From Mycobacterium sp. DL440 (GTDB lineage: Bacteria; Actinomycetota; Actinomycetes; Mycobacteriales; Mycobacteriaceae), in the NCBI RefSeq assembly GCF_011745145.1, contig NZ_CP050191.1:3861327-3925326 (forward strand): DNA of 64,000 nt, written 5' to 3'. Within the stretch, counting starts at the first letter, position 1; each line of letters starts with the position of its first letter. The translations under genes and the position numbers were made by a program. Below the pieces are notes generated by a model, which was not told the DNA's origin, did not search any database, and worked only from the letters and a program-made list of their open reading frames with translations. Below, piece after piece: positions 16,286 to 25,143 of this stretch.

Positions 16286-17431
16286 ATGACCGTCAAAGTG
16301 GGTGTCTGGGGACCGGGGTCCATGGGCGTCATCGCACTGCGCGCGGTGATCGACCATCCTGAGTTGGAGCTGGTCGACCTCGTCGTGCACAGCGATGCCA
16401 AGGCCGGCCGCGACGCCGGCGAACTGTGTGGAATCGATCCAGTGGGCGTGCTCGCCAGCCAGGATCCGGACCATCTGCTCGCAGGTGAAGCCGACGTGGT
16501 GGTCTACGCGGCCGCCGGCAACCTTCGTGTCCTCGAGGCGCTCGACGACATGGTGCAGATTCTGCGGGCGGGCAAGAACGTCGTATCCTGCTCGGTGGTG
16601 CCGCTCGTCTATCCCGACGCCGTCGACATGGCCTTCACCGGTCCGCTACGGGACGCCGCATTGGCTGGCGCGAGTTCATTCTTCACCACCGGCATCGACA
16701 CCGGCTTCGCCAACGACATTCTGCCGCTGGCATTGTCGGGAATATCCCGGAACATCGACACGATTCGCGTCACCGAGATGTTCAACTACGCGACGTACCC
16801 GGACAATGGGGCCGTCTACGAAATCCTGGGATTCGGCAAACCCCCGGAATTCTCGGCCATCGCCGCGATGCCCGGCGTCTTCACGTACGGCTGGGGACCC
16901 GTACTGCACCAATTGGCCGCCGGACTCGGCGTCCAGATCGACAACCTCGCCGAGGACAATGAGCGCATTCCCACCGACGAGGCATTCGACACCCCGACCG
17001 GTCATATACCGGCCGGGACGATCGCGGCGATGCGCTCGACGCTCACCGGATTCGTAGACGGCAAACCGACATTCGTCGTCGACCATGTCACCCGGATGCG
17101 AGACGACATCGCTCCGGAGTGGCCGCAGCCCAGCATCGCCATCACACCCAAGGACCTCGGCTATGGCGGCGCCTCCGGCCGTGGCGCCTATCGGGTCGAG
17201 ATCGAGGGGTCCCCGAGCATCCGCTGTGAACTGGAACTGGCCGAGAACCACGACCACGATCTGGGAGCTCGCGTTGCCGGCGCATCTCGGATGGTGAACG
17301 CGATCCCGGCGGTGTTCGCCGCCGCGCCCGGCCTGCTGTCGGCGCTGGATCTCCCGCTGATCACCGGGATCGGTGTACTCAAGCCGGTGTCCGGCCCGTC
17401 ACCGGACAGCCGGATAGTCGGCGTCAGCTAA
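16286..17431 (+). CDS. NAD(P)-binding reductase, dihydrodipicolinate-reductase-like, paralogue of 5381-6430
   Basis: 381 aa from an ATG with AGGAG five bases upstream. The Rossmann start VGVWGPGSMGVIALRAVI and LVDLVVHSDAKAGRDAGEL align directly with the reductase at 5381-6430, as do the terminal blocks NAIPAVFAAAPGLLSALDLPL against NSVPAVCAAEPGVVTYPDLPL. The two are therefore paralogues with different controls: IclR here, a KstR-type box there. An oxidoreductase acting on an amine or a ring compound is likely. Housekeeping DapB activity is not expected. Confidence 0.83.
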   Translation: MTVKVGVWGPGSMGVIALRAVIDHPELELVDLVVHSDAKAGRDAGELCGIDPVGVLASQDPDHLLAGEADVVVYAAAGNLRVLEALDDMVQILRAGKNVVSCSVVPLVYPDAVDMAFTGPLRDAALAGASSFFTTGIDTGFANDILPLALSGISRNIDTIRVTEMFNYATYPDNGAVYEILGFGKPPEFSAIAAMPGVFTYGWGPVLHQLAAGLGVQIDNLAEDNERIPTDEAFDTPTGHIPAGTIAAMRSTLTGFVDGKPTFVVDHVTRMRDDIAPEWPQPSIAITPKDLGYGGASGRGAYRVEIEGSPSIRCELELAENHDHDLGARVAGASRMVNAIPAVFAAAPGLLSALDLPLITGIGVLKPVSGPSPDSRIVGVS

Positions 17432-17520
17432 TGCCGTTCCGGCTCTCGCCGTGGCCTACGTGGGACTGAGCGTCGATCACCTTCAGCGCTCCGGCGCGTT
17501 GGCGCACTTCACTGCGACCG

Positions 17521-18006
17521 CTACTCGGTGACGTCTGAAAGTGCGTACAGCTCCGGAAGATTGACCACGACTGCCTCTTGGGTGCTGCGGGCGATCACGA
17601 TGACCGCAGGAATGCTTGGATCCGGATTCTCCTCCCGATGCGGGACGTAGGGCGGGACGAAGACGTAGTCGCCGGGCGCGGTGACGATGTGTACCTCCCG
17701 TACACCGTCGTGGAATACGAACTCGGGGTTCCCACTCCGCACGAAAATCGCCGTCTCGGATTCGCCGTGATGGTGGTTGTCCGACACCGTCTCGGGCGAA
17801 ACAGAGGTCTGACCCATCCAGATCCGCTCCGAGCCAACTGACCGACCGGTGATTGCGGCGAATCGCTGCATACCCTCCGTCTGGGCAGTGGCCGAGCTGA
17901 GATCCGAGGCCTTGACATGGTGCACTCTCCTACGCTGCGCGGCGTGCACGTGATCGGCGCTCGTCGTCGTCAAGTCCGGATGGAATCCGTCCCTGCCACC
18001 ACTCAT
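17521..18006 (-). CDS. Cupin-domain protein coupled to aldo/keto reductase
   Basis: 161 aa. The single cupin has VSDNHHHGESETAIFVRSG as motif 1 (three consecutive His, then Glu) and a second motif around VFVPPYVPHREENPD. There is no signal peptide; internal starts near HVKASDLSS would shorten the variable N-terminus. The start overlaps the aldo/keto reductase stop by ATGA (18003-18006), so the two proteins are translationally coupled and probably act in one small-molecule pathway. The metal and substrate are unknown. A stretch resembling a decayed coding frame follows the stop, at 17460-17520. Confidence 0.75.
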   Translation of the reverse strand: MSGGRDGFHPDLTTTSADHVHAAQRRRVHHVKASDLSSATAQTEGMQRFAAITGRSVGSERIWMGQTSVSPETVSDNHHHGESETAIFVRSGNPEFVFHDGVREVHIVTAPGDYVFVPPYVPHREENPDPSIPAVIVIARSTQEAVVVNLPELYALSDVTE

Positions 18007-18848
18007 GACGCGGGTATGTAGTCGAAAGTGTCGGGGTTTGGTCCGGTTCTACCGGGTTCGCCACGGTCGAGGGCTGAGATCGCCGCCATATCGGAGTCGT
18101 CCATTTGGAAGTCGAACAACCCGAAGTTTGACCGCATCCGATCCGGCGACACTGATTTGGGGAATACGATGTCGCCGCGCTGAATGTGCCAGCGCAGCAC
18201 GACCTGCGCGGGCGAGCGGCCCACCATATCGGCAATGCGCTCGACCACGGGATCCCCAAGCACCGTGCCCTTGGCGAGCGGCGACCACGCCTCGGTCGCG
18301 ATGCCATGCTCTCGTCCGTACGCGCGGACCTCTTCGTTGCCGAAGTAGGGATGCACTTCAACCTGATTGACCGAAGGCACCGTGTCGGATTCCTTCGCGA
18401 GGAGGTCCAGGTGGGCCGGCTGGAAATTCGATACTCCAACACTGCGCGCCCGGCCATCCTTGGCGAACTCTTCGAGCACCTGCCAGGTCGAGACGAAGTC
18501 GCCGTCATACAGCATCGGTAGCGGCCAGTGGATGAGAAACAGATCGACATAATCGGATCCGAGCGCGTTCAGGGTCCTGTCGAACGCACGCCGGGCATCG
18601 TCAGGTCGGTGGAAACCGTTGTTCAGCTTGCTGGTCAGGAATACTTCGCCGCGATCCAGGCCGGCGTCACGGATGCCCTGGCCGACTTCCCGCTCATTGC
18701 CGTACATCTGCGCGGTGTCGATGTGGCGGTAGCCGATCTGTAGCGCCACCTTCACCGCCGCAGCAGTTTGGTCCGGCTCAATCTTGAACACACCGAAGCC
18801 CAGCTGCGGGATGTGGGTGCCGTCGTTGAGTTCGATTGCAGGAATCAT
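18003..18848 (-). CDS. Aldo/keto reductase (DkgA/AKR5-like)
   Basis: NADPH-dependent reduction of carbonyls such as 2,5-diketo-gluconate or methylglyoxal, 281 aa. The catalytic tetrad is visible: Asp and Tyr in YRHIDTAQMYGNE, Lys in FLTSKLNN, His in LFLIHWPLP. The cofactor region IVFPKSVSPDRMRSNFGLFDF has the KSV-R signature. The length is standard for the family, and the ATG at 18848 has AGGAGGAGG upstream. It is the first gene of a two-gene operon with the cupin protein. Substrate range in this family is broad, so the physiological reaction is not assigned. Confidence 0.9.
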   Translation of the reverse strand: MIPAIELNDGTHIPQLGFGVFKIEPDQTAAAVKVALQIGYRHIDTAQMYGNEREVGQGIRDAGLDRGEVFLTSKLNNGFHRPDDARRAFDRTLNALGSDYVDLFLIHWPLPMLYDGDFVSTWQVLEEFAKDGRARSVGVSNFQPAHLDLLAKESDTVPSVNQVEVHPYFGNEEVRAYGREHGIATEAWSPLAKGTVLGDPVVERIADMVGRSPAQVVLRWHIQRGDIVFPKSVSPDRMRSNFGLFDFQMDDSDMAAISALDRGEPGRTGPNPDTFDYIPAS

Positions 18849-19346
18849 CTTGACGCCTCCTCCTCGTGACCGTCTACCCGCCGGCCGAACGTCCTACTCG
18901 AATCGGTCGCTGGCATTCCAGGTGCCGATCGGTCCGACTAACCGTGACCTCCAGAGTGGCACTTCGGGCCCGGTCTGTCGTCACCGCTGGCGGGTATCGG
19001 CCACTTCCTGCTGATGGGAATTGAAGACGGGTGACAGCGGGGGCGACAAGGCCCGCAAGCGGGGCGACTCTGTTATCAGACCGATCAAGGCCGAGATCGC
19101 TGATGTATTGCGCGTCCCTTCCGGGCACCTTGTCGTGATGGTCCAGCCGAGCTGCAGTGCCGGTACGCCGAATCATTGCGGCAACGCTCTCCCCACCACA
19201 ACCTGCACCGCCACTTGCCCGATTCAGCCGGTTGCAGCTGGCAAGTACAGGTGGAGTACCACTGACCGGGAATGAGGTTGGGCGCCGGCGTTGACGACAC
19301 CGGCGACCCGTCGGGGCGATGGTGAAGTCATGGTCACTACCCACGA
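18849..19346. other. About 500 bp without a supported gene
   Basis: Open frames exist on both strands but have no recognisable motif, signal or good ribosome-binding site. The stretch lies between the aldo/keto reductase promoter and an aquaporin remnant, and is probably decayed sequence. Confidence 0.4.
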
Positions 19347-19562
19347 AGCAACTCCGAGCTGGCTATCGGGTTCACGGTCGCGGCAGGCGCGATCGCGGTG
19401 GGCGCCATCTCGGGTGGTGCATTCAATCCAGCAGTAACGCTCGGCGCCGCCGCGATGGGCATCTTCGCCTGGCCCACGCTCTGGGTGTATCTGATCGCGC
19501 AGGTCATCGGCGGGCTGGCCGCCGGAGTCATATTCCTCACGCTCAACCCCGACGACCAATGA
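19347..19562 (+). pseudogene. 3' remnant of an aquaporin (MIP family) gene
   Basis: In the frame ending with TGA at 19560-19562 the sequence reads SELAIGFTVAAGAIAVGAIS, then GGAFNPAVTLG, then WPTLWVYLIAQVIGGLAAG and LTLNPDD. This is the second half of an aquaporin/glycerol facilitator, with one NPA loop and the final membrane helix. The same frame has a stop at 19323 and no start codon before the homology. The first four helices and the other NPA motif are absent upstream. It is therefore a truncated relic of about 70 codons, and no transposon or repeat is visible at the break. Confidence 0.75.
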
Positions 19563-19635
19563 TCACTCCTGGCAGAGCAGGAACCTGAAGGGATGTGTAT
19601 ACCTTGCGTGACAACCTCTTTCACGGAATCGGCGG

Positions 19636-19950
19636 TCAGCGCGAACAGTCCAGTGACACCGTGATGGTTCGGCGCACCACCACGGGTACCAGATCGAAAT
19701 CCTTCGCGCCGTTCTTGCCGAACCGTTCCACCCGGATGAGCCTGGTCTGGGTCTGTGGGTTGCGGATGCTCGCGACGGTGCACTGATCGAGTGGGGCGCT
19801 GCCCACCCGGTCAATGTTGACGTAGAAGCCCTCGGCTTCCAGCAGACCGATCGTCTCAACCGCGGAATCGGCATATGCCGGCACTGCCGGCGCCAGAATC
19901 GTGCCTACTGCCGCCCCCGACGCGGCGAGCATGATGATTGATGCTCGCAT
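19636..19950 (-). CDS. Small exported two-cysteine protein, paralogue of 11673-11984
   Basis: 104 aa. The signal peptide MRASIIMLAASGAAVGTILAPAVPAYADS has a probable cleavage at AYA-DS. The mature domain shares VGSAPLDQCTVASIRNPQ and the C-terminal RTITVSLDC with the protein at 11673-11984. It includes two conserved Cys that probably pair. The middle segment is longer and more basic (RLIRVERFGKNGAKD). The ATG at 19950 has AAGAAAGAAG upstream. The two genes are 8 kb apart in opposite orientation, suggesting an old duplication. The role is unknown. Confidence 0.8.
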   Translation of the reverse strand: MRASIIMLAASGAAVGTILAPAVPAYADSAVETIGLLEAEGFYVNIDRVGSAPLDQCTVASIRNPQTQTRLIRVERFGKNGAKDFDLVPVVVRRTITVSLDCSR

Positions 19951-20038
19951 GGTCGTGTCTTCTTTCTTCTCGCATACACCTTTTCGGTGATGCCCTGCCC
20001 CTTGTTACGGACCAGGCTCGGCACCGGTTCAACGCGAC

Positions 20039-20067
20039 AGGCCCGGCCGGATTTCCCGGCCGGGCCT
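20039..20067. terminator. Hairpin terminator downstream of dctA
   Basis: A perfect 12-bp GC-rich stem (AGGCCCGGCCGG, 20039-20050, with 20056-20067) and a 5-nt loop lie 14 bp beyond the transporter stop. The stem lacks a long U-tract, as is common for mycobacterial terminators. Confidence 0.7.
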
Positions 20068-20080
20068 TGTCGTCGGGCGG

Positions 20081-21442
20081 CTACACGCGGGCCGGTTGCG
20101 CGTCGGCCGAGGAGTGGTCGTCGACCATGGTGAGCTCGTCGAACGGGTCGTCTCCGCGCAGCACCGCATCGACCTTGGCCTTGTCCACGGTGTGCGTCCA
20201 TGAACCAACCAGCAGGGTCGCCACCGCGTTGCCGGAGAAATTGGTCACCGCGCGGGCCTCGGACATGAACCGGTCGATCCCGACGATCAGGCCGACCCCG
20301 TCGAGCAGATCGGGGCGATGGGCCTGCAGTCCGCCGGCCAACGTGGCCAAGCCGGCGCCCGTCACACCGGCCGCTCCCTTCGACGCGACGATCATGAACA
20401 CCAGGAGGCCGATCTGCTGCCCGACGGACATCGGGGCGCTGAGCGCATCGGCGATGAACAGCGCCGCCATGGTCAGGTAGATCGCGGTGCCGTCGAGGTT
20501 GAACGAATATCCGGTCGGCACAACGACACCGACGGTGCTGCGGTCGACGCCCAGGTGCTCCATCTTGGCGATGAGGCGCGGCAGCGCCGACTCCGACGAA
20601 GACGTCGAGAAGATCAGCAGGTACTCGCGGGCCAGGTACCGCACCAGCTTGAAGATGGACACTCCCGACACCGCGCGCAGCAGCACGCCGAGTACGCCGA
20701 ACACGAACAGCACGCAGGTCACATAGAAGCCCAGCATCAGCGTGAGCAGCTGGGTGACGGCGGTCCAGCCGGTCTGCCCGACGACGTTGGCGATCGCGCC
20801 GAACGCACCGATGGGCGCCAGCCACAGAATCATGATCAGCACCTTGAACACGAGCTTCTGCAGGTGTTCGACTCCACGCAGGATCGGCTCACCTGAGCTG
20901 CCCATGCCCTGCAGCGCGAAGCCGACGAGCAGCGCCACGAACAGGGCCTGAAGCACGCTTCCGGCCGTCAGCGACGAAAACAGCGTCTCCGGGATGATGC
21001 CCTGGACGAAGTCCATGAGACCGCCGGACTCGTGCGCCTTCTCCGCGAGCTCGGCGCCCTTGCCTGCCGAGCTCTCGGACAGGTGCATGCCGCTGCCCGG
21101 GTGAATCAGGTTGCCGACCACCAGACCGATGGTCAGCGCGACCGTCGACATGGCCAGGAAGTAGCCGAAGGCCAGGCCACCGACCTTCCCGACGGTGGCG
21201 GCCTTGCGTACCGAGCCGATCCCCAACACGATCGTGCAGAAGATGATGGGGCCGATCATCATCTTGATCAGGTTGACGAACATGGTCCCGAGAACACCGA
21301 CGCTCTTGCCCACCTCGGGTGCGACGAGCCCGACGATCACACCGATGACGACGGCCGCGATGACCGCAATGTAGAGCCAGTGCGTGCGGTCGCGACGCCG
21401 CGGGGGCGACGGCTCTGGTTGCGGCTCTATGGACACGGTCAT
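20081..21442 (-). CDS. dctA: C4-dicarboxylate:cation symporter DctA
   Basis: Uptake of succinate, fumarate, malate and related acids with Na+ or H+ across the inner membrane, 453 aa. It is a member of the DAACS family with eight helices and two re-entrant hairpins. Hallmarks are the serine-rich LLIFSTSSSESALPRL, the VVPTGYSFNLDGTAIY block, and MSEARAVTNFSGNAVATLLVG with its substrate-binding residues. The ATG at 21442 follows GGAGGT; the open extension to 21481 is not needed. A DcuS/DcuR-type two-component system is transcribed divergently, so substrate-induced expression is likely. Confidence 0.95.
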   Translation of the reverse strand: MTVSIEPQPEPSPPRRRDRTHWLYIAVIAAVVIGVIVGLVAPEVGKSVGVLGTMFVNLIKMMIGPIIFCTIVLGIGSVRKAATVGKVGGLAFGYFLAMSTVALTIGLVVGNLIHPGSGMHLSESSAGKGAELAEKAHESGGLMDFVQGIIPETLFSSLTAGSVLQALFVALLVGFALQGMGSSGEPILRGVEHLQKLVFKVLIMILWLAPIGAFGAIANVVGQTGWTAVTQLLTLMLGFYVTCVLFVFGVLGVLLRAVSGVSIFKLVRYLAREYLLIFSTSSSESALPRLIAKMEHLGVDRSTVGVVVPTGYSFNLDGTAIYLTMAALFIADALSAPMSVGQQIGLLVFMIVASKGAAGVTGAGLATLAGGLQAHRPDLLDGVGLIVGIDRFMSEARAVTNFSGNAVATLLVGSWTHTVDKAKVDAVLRGDDPFDELTMVDDHSSADAQPARV

Positions 21443-21769
21443 CGGTGCCACCTCCAAGTTCGAATGCGCTGTAACAAGCACCTTCGACCATATGGGTGAG
21501 CCAGGTCACGATTTAGTTCATTGTGTTCAGACGCGTTCGCGTTTCAGATGATGATGGTTGTCAAGCGATGAATCGTGCAGCTCATCGCTGGTCTCCCGTG
21601 GATCTACCCTCGACCCTGCCTACGGTCAGATTCTACGACTCACAGCCCGTTGACAGCACCCCCGAATGACGATCGCGAAGGCTTGAGGTGTTGGTCAGGC
21701 GAACCCGTCACCAGCGGATATCCGGGCCACTAGTTTGGAAGATCATTGCCTTCACAATCGGAGGTGTCC
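21443..21769. promoter_or_regulatory. Divergent control region, dctA / sensor kinase
   Basis: 327 bp without a coding frame between two divergent starts. It must hold both promoters and probably the response-regulator site, but I could not pick out a clear repeat for it. Confidence 0.4.
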
Positions 21770-23332
21770 ATGGCGCGCTGGTGGCGGGGTCTGACGGGGC
21801 GGATCTGGCCGCGCTCACTGGCAGGGCAGGCCATCGCGCTGCAGGTCCTGGTGGTCGCGGTGGTGGTACTGGCCGGCACGGCACTGGCCCTTCTCGATGC
21901 CCGCCGCGACGGTGAGGATGCGGCCCGCCAGCAGGTGATCGGCATCGCCACAGCCCTGGCCGATTCCCCGTCGACAGCCACGTCCATCGAAACCGGCACG
22001 GCGACACAGGTTTTGCAGCCGGTGACCGAGGAGGTGCGCACCAACACCGGCATCGCGTTCATCACCATCATGGCGCCGGACGGCATCCGGTTCACCCACA
22101 CCGATCCCAGCCAGATCGGCGGGCATTACCTGGGCACGGTCGAGCCCGCATTGCGCGGCGAGACGTTCAGCGAGGTCTACACCGGGACGCTGGGTCCGTC
22201 GGTGCGCGCGATCGCGCCGGTGCGTGGTCGCGACGGGCGCATCGTGGGCCTGGTGTCGGCGGGGATCACCCAGCAGACTCTGGGGCAGCGCTGGCGTGCG
22301 CAGATTCCGGTGATCGCCGCGGTAACCGCTGCCGCACTGGCGGTTTCGCTGGTCGGGGTGTGGGCGATCCGCCGCAGGTTGCTACGCCAGACGCGGGGGC
22401 TGCGGCCCGACGAGCTGCGAGTCATGTACGACCACCACGACGCGATCCTGCATTCGGTATCCGAGGGGCTCATCGTGCTCGATCGCGACGGTGTGGCGCT
22501 GGCCAATGACGAGGCCCGCCGGCTGCTGAGTCTTGGGCCCGGTCCGGTGCGGACGCAGGACCTGCCGGAGTTTCTGCGCAGCGCCGCGCCCGGGGCGCGC
22601 GACGAGTTGCACGTCACCACAGACCGGGTGCTGGTGGTGAACCGGGCCCGCGTCGCCAACTCCGGTTCGGAGGTCGTCACGATTCGTGATCGCACGGAAC
22701 TGCAGGGCGCCCTGGGCGAACTCAGCTCGCTGCAGGTCCTGACCGACTCGTTGCGGGCACAGGCGCACGAGTCGGCGAACAAATTGCACACCGTGGTCAC
22801 CATGGTGGAGATGGGCCGGCCCGAGGACGCGGTCCGATTCGCCACCAGCGAGTTGGAGTTGTCGCAACTCCTGGTGGACCGGCTGTCGCAGGCCGTCGGC
22901 GAACCGGCCCTGGTGGCCCTGCTCCTCGGCAAGACAGCTCAGGCGGACGAGCGCGGTATCGCGCTGACGGTCACCGAGGACACCCAGTTATCCGCCGACG
23001 CCGTACTCTCCGGACAGGAGATGGTGACGGTGCTGGGTAATCTGATCGACAATGCGATGGATGCGTGTGACCATGAGGATCCGTGGATCGAGGTCACAGT
23101 GAGCCAGGACGAGCGCGAGCTGTTGATCCGGGTTGCCGACAGCGGGCCCGGGATGGACCCGGACACATTCGAAAAGGCAATGCAGCGTGGCTATTCCACG
23201 AAATCCACCGAAACCTCCGGTCACGGGTTGGGGCTGGCCCTGGTGGCGCAGGTGGTCAAACGGCATTCCGGCACGTTGACCGCGGATGTGACATACGGCT
23301 CGGTCGTCACAGCAACGGTGACGCGGCGATGA
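21770..23332 (+). CDS. CitA/DcuS-type sensor histidine kinase (dicarboxylate sensing)
   Basis: 520 aa. An N-terminal membrane helix (LQVLVVAVVVLAGTALALL) is followed by an extracytoplasmic PAS-like sensor (about 45-175) with TNTGIAFITIMAPDGIRFTH, and a second helix (VIAAVTAAALAVSLVGVWA). A cytoplasmic PAS (SEGLIVLDRDG) comes next. The phospho-acceptor histidine is in the DcuS-like QAHESANKLHTVV. The ATPase boxes are LGNLIDNAMDA (N), DSGPGMD (G1) and GHGLGLAL (G2). The start at 21770 has GGAGGTG. It pairs with the regulator at 23361 and faces dctA. Ligands are probably C4-dicarboxylates or citrate. Confidence 0.92.
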   Translation: MARWWRGLTGRIWPRSLAGQAIALQVLVVAVVVLAGTALALLDARRDGEDAARQQVIGIATALADSPSTATSIETGTATQVLQPVTEEVRTNTGIAFITIMAPDGIRFTHTDPSQIGGHYLGTVEPALRGETFSEVYTGTLGPSVRAIAPVRGRDGRIVGLVSAGITQQTLGQRWRAQIPVIAAVTAAALAVSLVGVWAIRRRLLRQTRGLRPDELRVMYDHHDAILHSVSEGLIVLDRDGVALANDEARRLLSLGPGPVRTQDLPEFLRSAAPGARDELHVTTDRVLVVNRARVANSGSEVVTIRDRTELQGALGELSSLQVLTDSLRAQAHESANKLHTVVTMVEMGRPEDAVRFATSELELSQLLVDRLSQAVGEPALVALLLGKTAQADERGIALTVTEDTQLSADAVLSGQEMVTVLGNLIDNAMDACDHEDPWIEVTVSQDERELLIRVADSGPGMDPDTFEKAMQRGYSTKSTETSGHGLGLALVAQVVKRHSGTLTADVTYGSVVTATVTRR

Positions 23333-23360
23333 GCGCTTGCGCGAAGAGCAGAGGTAACAG

Positions 23361-24050
23361 ATGATCAACGTCCTCATCGTCGAGGACGATCCGTTGATCG
23401 CCGAGGCCCACCAGACCTATCTCGGTCGCCTGGAAGGGTTTTCGGTCGCAGCGGTGGCACACACCGCACGTGACGCGATGCGGGCGGCAGCGACCGCTGC
23501 CGCGTCCGAACATCCGGTGGACCTGGTACTGCTGGACATCGGATTGCCTGATGCCAGCGGAATCTCGTTGGCGTCCGGGCTTTCCGGGCTGCGTCCGGCG
23601 CCCGACATCATCGCGATCACCTCCGAGCGCGACCTGGAGATGGTGCGCGCCGCCGTGGCCCACGGCGCGCTGGCGTACCTGCTCAAACCGTTCACCTTCG
23701 CGGCATTTCGCGATCGGCTGGAACGCTACCGCCGCTATCGCTCAGCACTGCCGTCGGGAACCGACGCCGCCAGCCAGGCTGAGGTTGACCGGGCATTGGC
23801 CGAATTACGGGTTGCCACAAAGAGATCCACCGCTCCAAAAGGTGCGGCACCGCAGACCACCGAGGGGATTGCCGTAGCTGTGCGCGACGAACCCGCCGGC
23901 CTGACCGCCGACGAGGCGGCCAAGCGGATCGGAGTGTCACGGGTGACGGCGTGGCGCTATCTCGAGCGTCTGGCCGATGAAGGCACCGTTACCCGCAATA
24001 CGGAGTACGGCAAGGCCGGGCGGCCGCGCACCCGCTATCGGTGGTGCTGA
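23361..24050 (+). CDS. CitB/DcuR-type response regulator
   Basis: 229 aa. The receiver domain (1-120) has the acidic pair ED at 8-9, phospho-acceptor Asp59 in LLDIGLPD, a conserved Thr/Ser (AITSERD) and Lys in LLKPFTF. The C-terminal DNA-binding domain has the HTH LTADEAAKRIGVSRVTAWRYLERL, typical of CitB/DcuR. It begins 28 bp after the kinase. Phosphorylated protein presumably activates the divergent dctA. It converges on the beta-propeller gene with a one-base gap. Confidence 0.92.
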   Translation: MINVLIVEDDPLIAEAHQTYLGRLEGFSVAAVAHTARDAMRAAATAAASEHPVDLVLLDIGLPDASGISLASGLSGLRPAPDIIAITSERDLEMVRAAVAHGALAYLLKPFTFAAFRDRLERYRRYRSALPSGTDAASQAEVDRALAELRVATKRSTAPKGAAPQTTEGIAVAVRDEPAGLTADEAAKRIGVSRVTAWRYLERLADEGTVTRNTEYGKAGRPRTRYRWC

Positions 24051-24051
24051 A

Positions 24052-25143
24052 TCAGACGCCGACCGGCGCCAGGGCGGGCAGCTCGTGCATCTCGATCGCG
24101 TCCGCCGAGACCAGCTGCGAGTACAGCGACTCGGCGACGTCGAAGACGTTCACGTGGCCGGCGTAGTCGGCGATGTAGAGCCGAGTGCCGTTGTCGCGCA
24201 CGGCAACCGCCGCGGGCTGTGCGTGCACGTCGATGCTGCCCTGAATCTCGCTGGTCAGAGTGCACCAGACGATGACGCGGTCGTAGTCGACCAGGTACGC
24301 GCGGGTGGCGTCAGGGCTCAGCACCAGCTGGGTGGGTGCCCCGCCGACCGCGACGGCGTCCACCACAGTGCCGGCGGACAGGTCCACGGTGTGCACCACA
24401 CCACGGTGCTCACGGTCAGAGGTCAACACGTAGGCAACACCGGCGCCGACTGCGATGTCGCGGATCGGGGCGCCGATCCACACCGTGGCCTGTGCCTGCG
24501 CGGTTTCGGTGTTGACGACGACCAGCCGGCTGCCGCGGAAGTCTGAGGTGGCGACGTACAGGCGCTTGCCGGTCGAGTCGATCTGCAGGGCATCCAGGTT
24601 GACGCCCGCACCGGTGGCGATGTCGATGGTTCCGACGCGCTCGGCGGTGGTGTCGATGACGGCGATGTCGATCCGCTCGTGGCCCGTGCGGCCGGCGAAG
24701 ACGCGCTTGCCGTCCGGGCTGATGACCAGGGCGGTGACGCTGAAGGCCAGCGGGTATTCGTTGAGCACCGCGCCGGTGATGGTGTCGACTGCCACGATCG
24801 AGTCGTGTCCGGCGTTGGCGACGCTGATGTAGGCGCGGTCATCTGCGACCACGACGGCGAAGGGGTCGCCGGGGAGGCGGACCGAACCCACCACGCCCAT
24901 GGATTGGGGGTTGATCACGGTCAGGCTCTGCGCGGCGGTGTTGGTGACGACGACGGTTTCGCGGTCGGGATCGATGGCGATGTCGCCGATCGGCCCGCGT
25001 CCAACCTCGGCCAGGCCGGCCACGTCGATGTCGTCCAGCGCACCGTCGAAGACGATGCCGCGGGCAGACGTATCGTCGATGGCGCGGTCATCGCGGCCAG
25101 TGCGCAGCGCCTCGACCAGCGCGCGCAGGAAGTTGTTTGCCAT
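24052..25143 (-). CDS. YVTN/YncE-type beta-propeller protein
   Basis: 363 aa from the ATG at 25143, preceded by GGAGGTG. The chain is built from repeated four-strand blades with IAIDPDRETVVVTN, LVISPDGKRVFAG, LVLSPDATRAYLV and VAVRDNGTRLYIADY, about seven copies at 40-45 residue intervals. No signal peptide is visible at MANNFLRALVEALRTG, so it may be cytosolic, unlike E. coli YncE. Propellers of this type bind ligands or proteins rather than catalyse. Mycobacteria possess a stress-regulated seven-bladed propeller, and this could be that family, but I cannot prove orthology. Confidence 0.8.
   Translation of the reverse strand: MANNFLRALVEALRTGRDDRAIDDTSARGIVFDGALDDIDVAGLAEVGRGPIGDIAIDPDRETVVVTNTAAQSLTVINPQSMGVVGSVRLPGDPFAVVVADDRAYISVANAGHDSIVAVDTITGAVLNEYPLAFSVTALVISPDGKRVFAGRTGHERIDIAVIDTTAERVGTIDIATGAGVNLDALQIDSTGKRLYVATSDFRGSRLVVVNTETAQAQATVWIGAPIRDIAVGAGVAYVLTSDREHRGVVHTVDLSAGTVVDAVAVGGAPTQLVLSPDATRAYLVDYDRVIVWCTLTSEIQGSIDVHAQPAAVAVRDNGTRLYIADYAGHVNVFDVAESLYSQLVSADAIEMHELPALAPVGV

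Noticed and set aside
18874..19344. 156-codon minus-strand frame in the gap before the aquaporin remnant
   Set aside because: No motif, signal, ribosome-binding site or typical composition. Left as non-coding or decayed.
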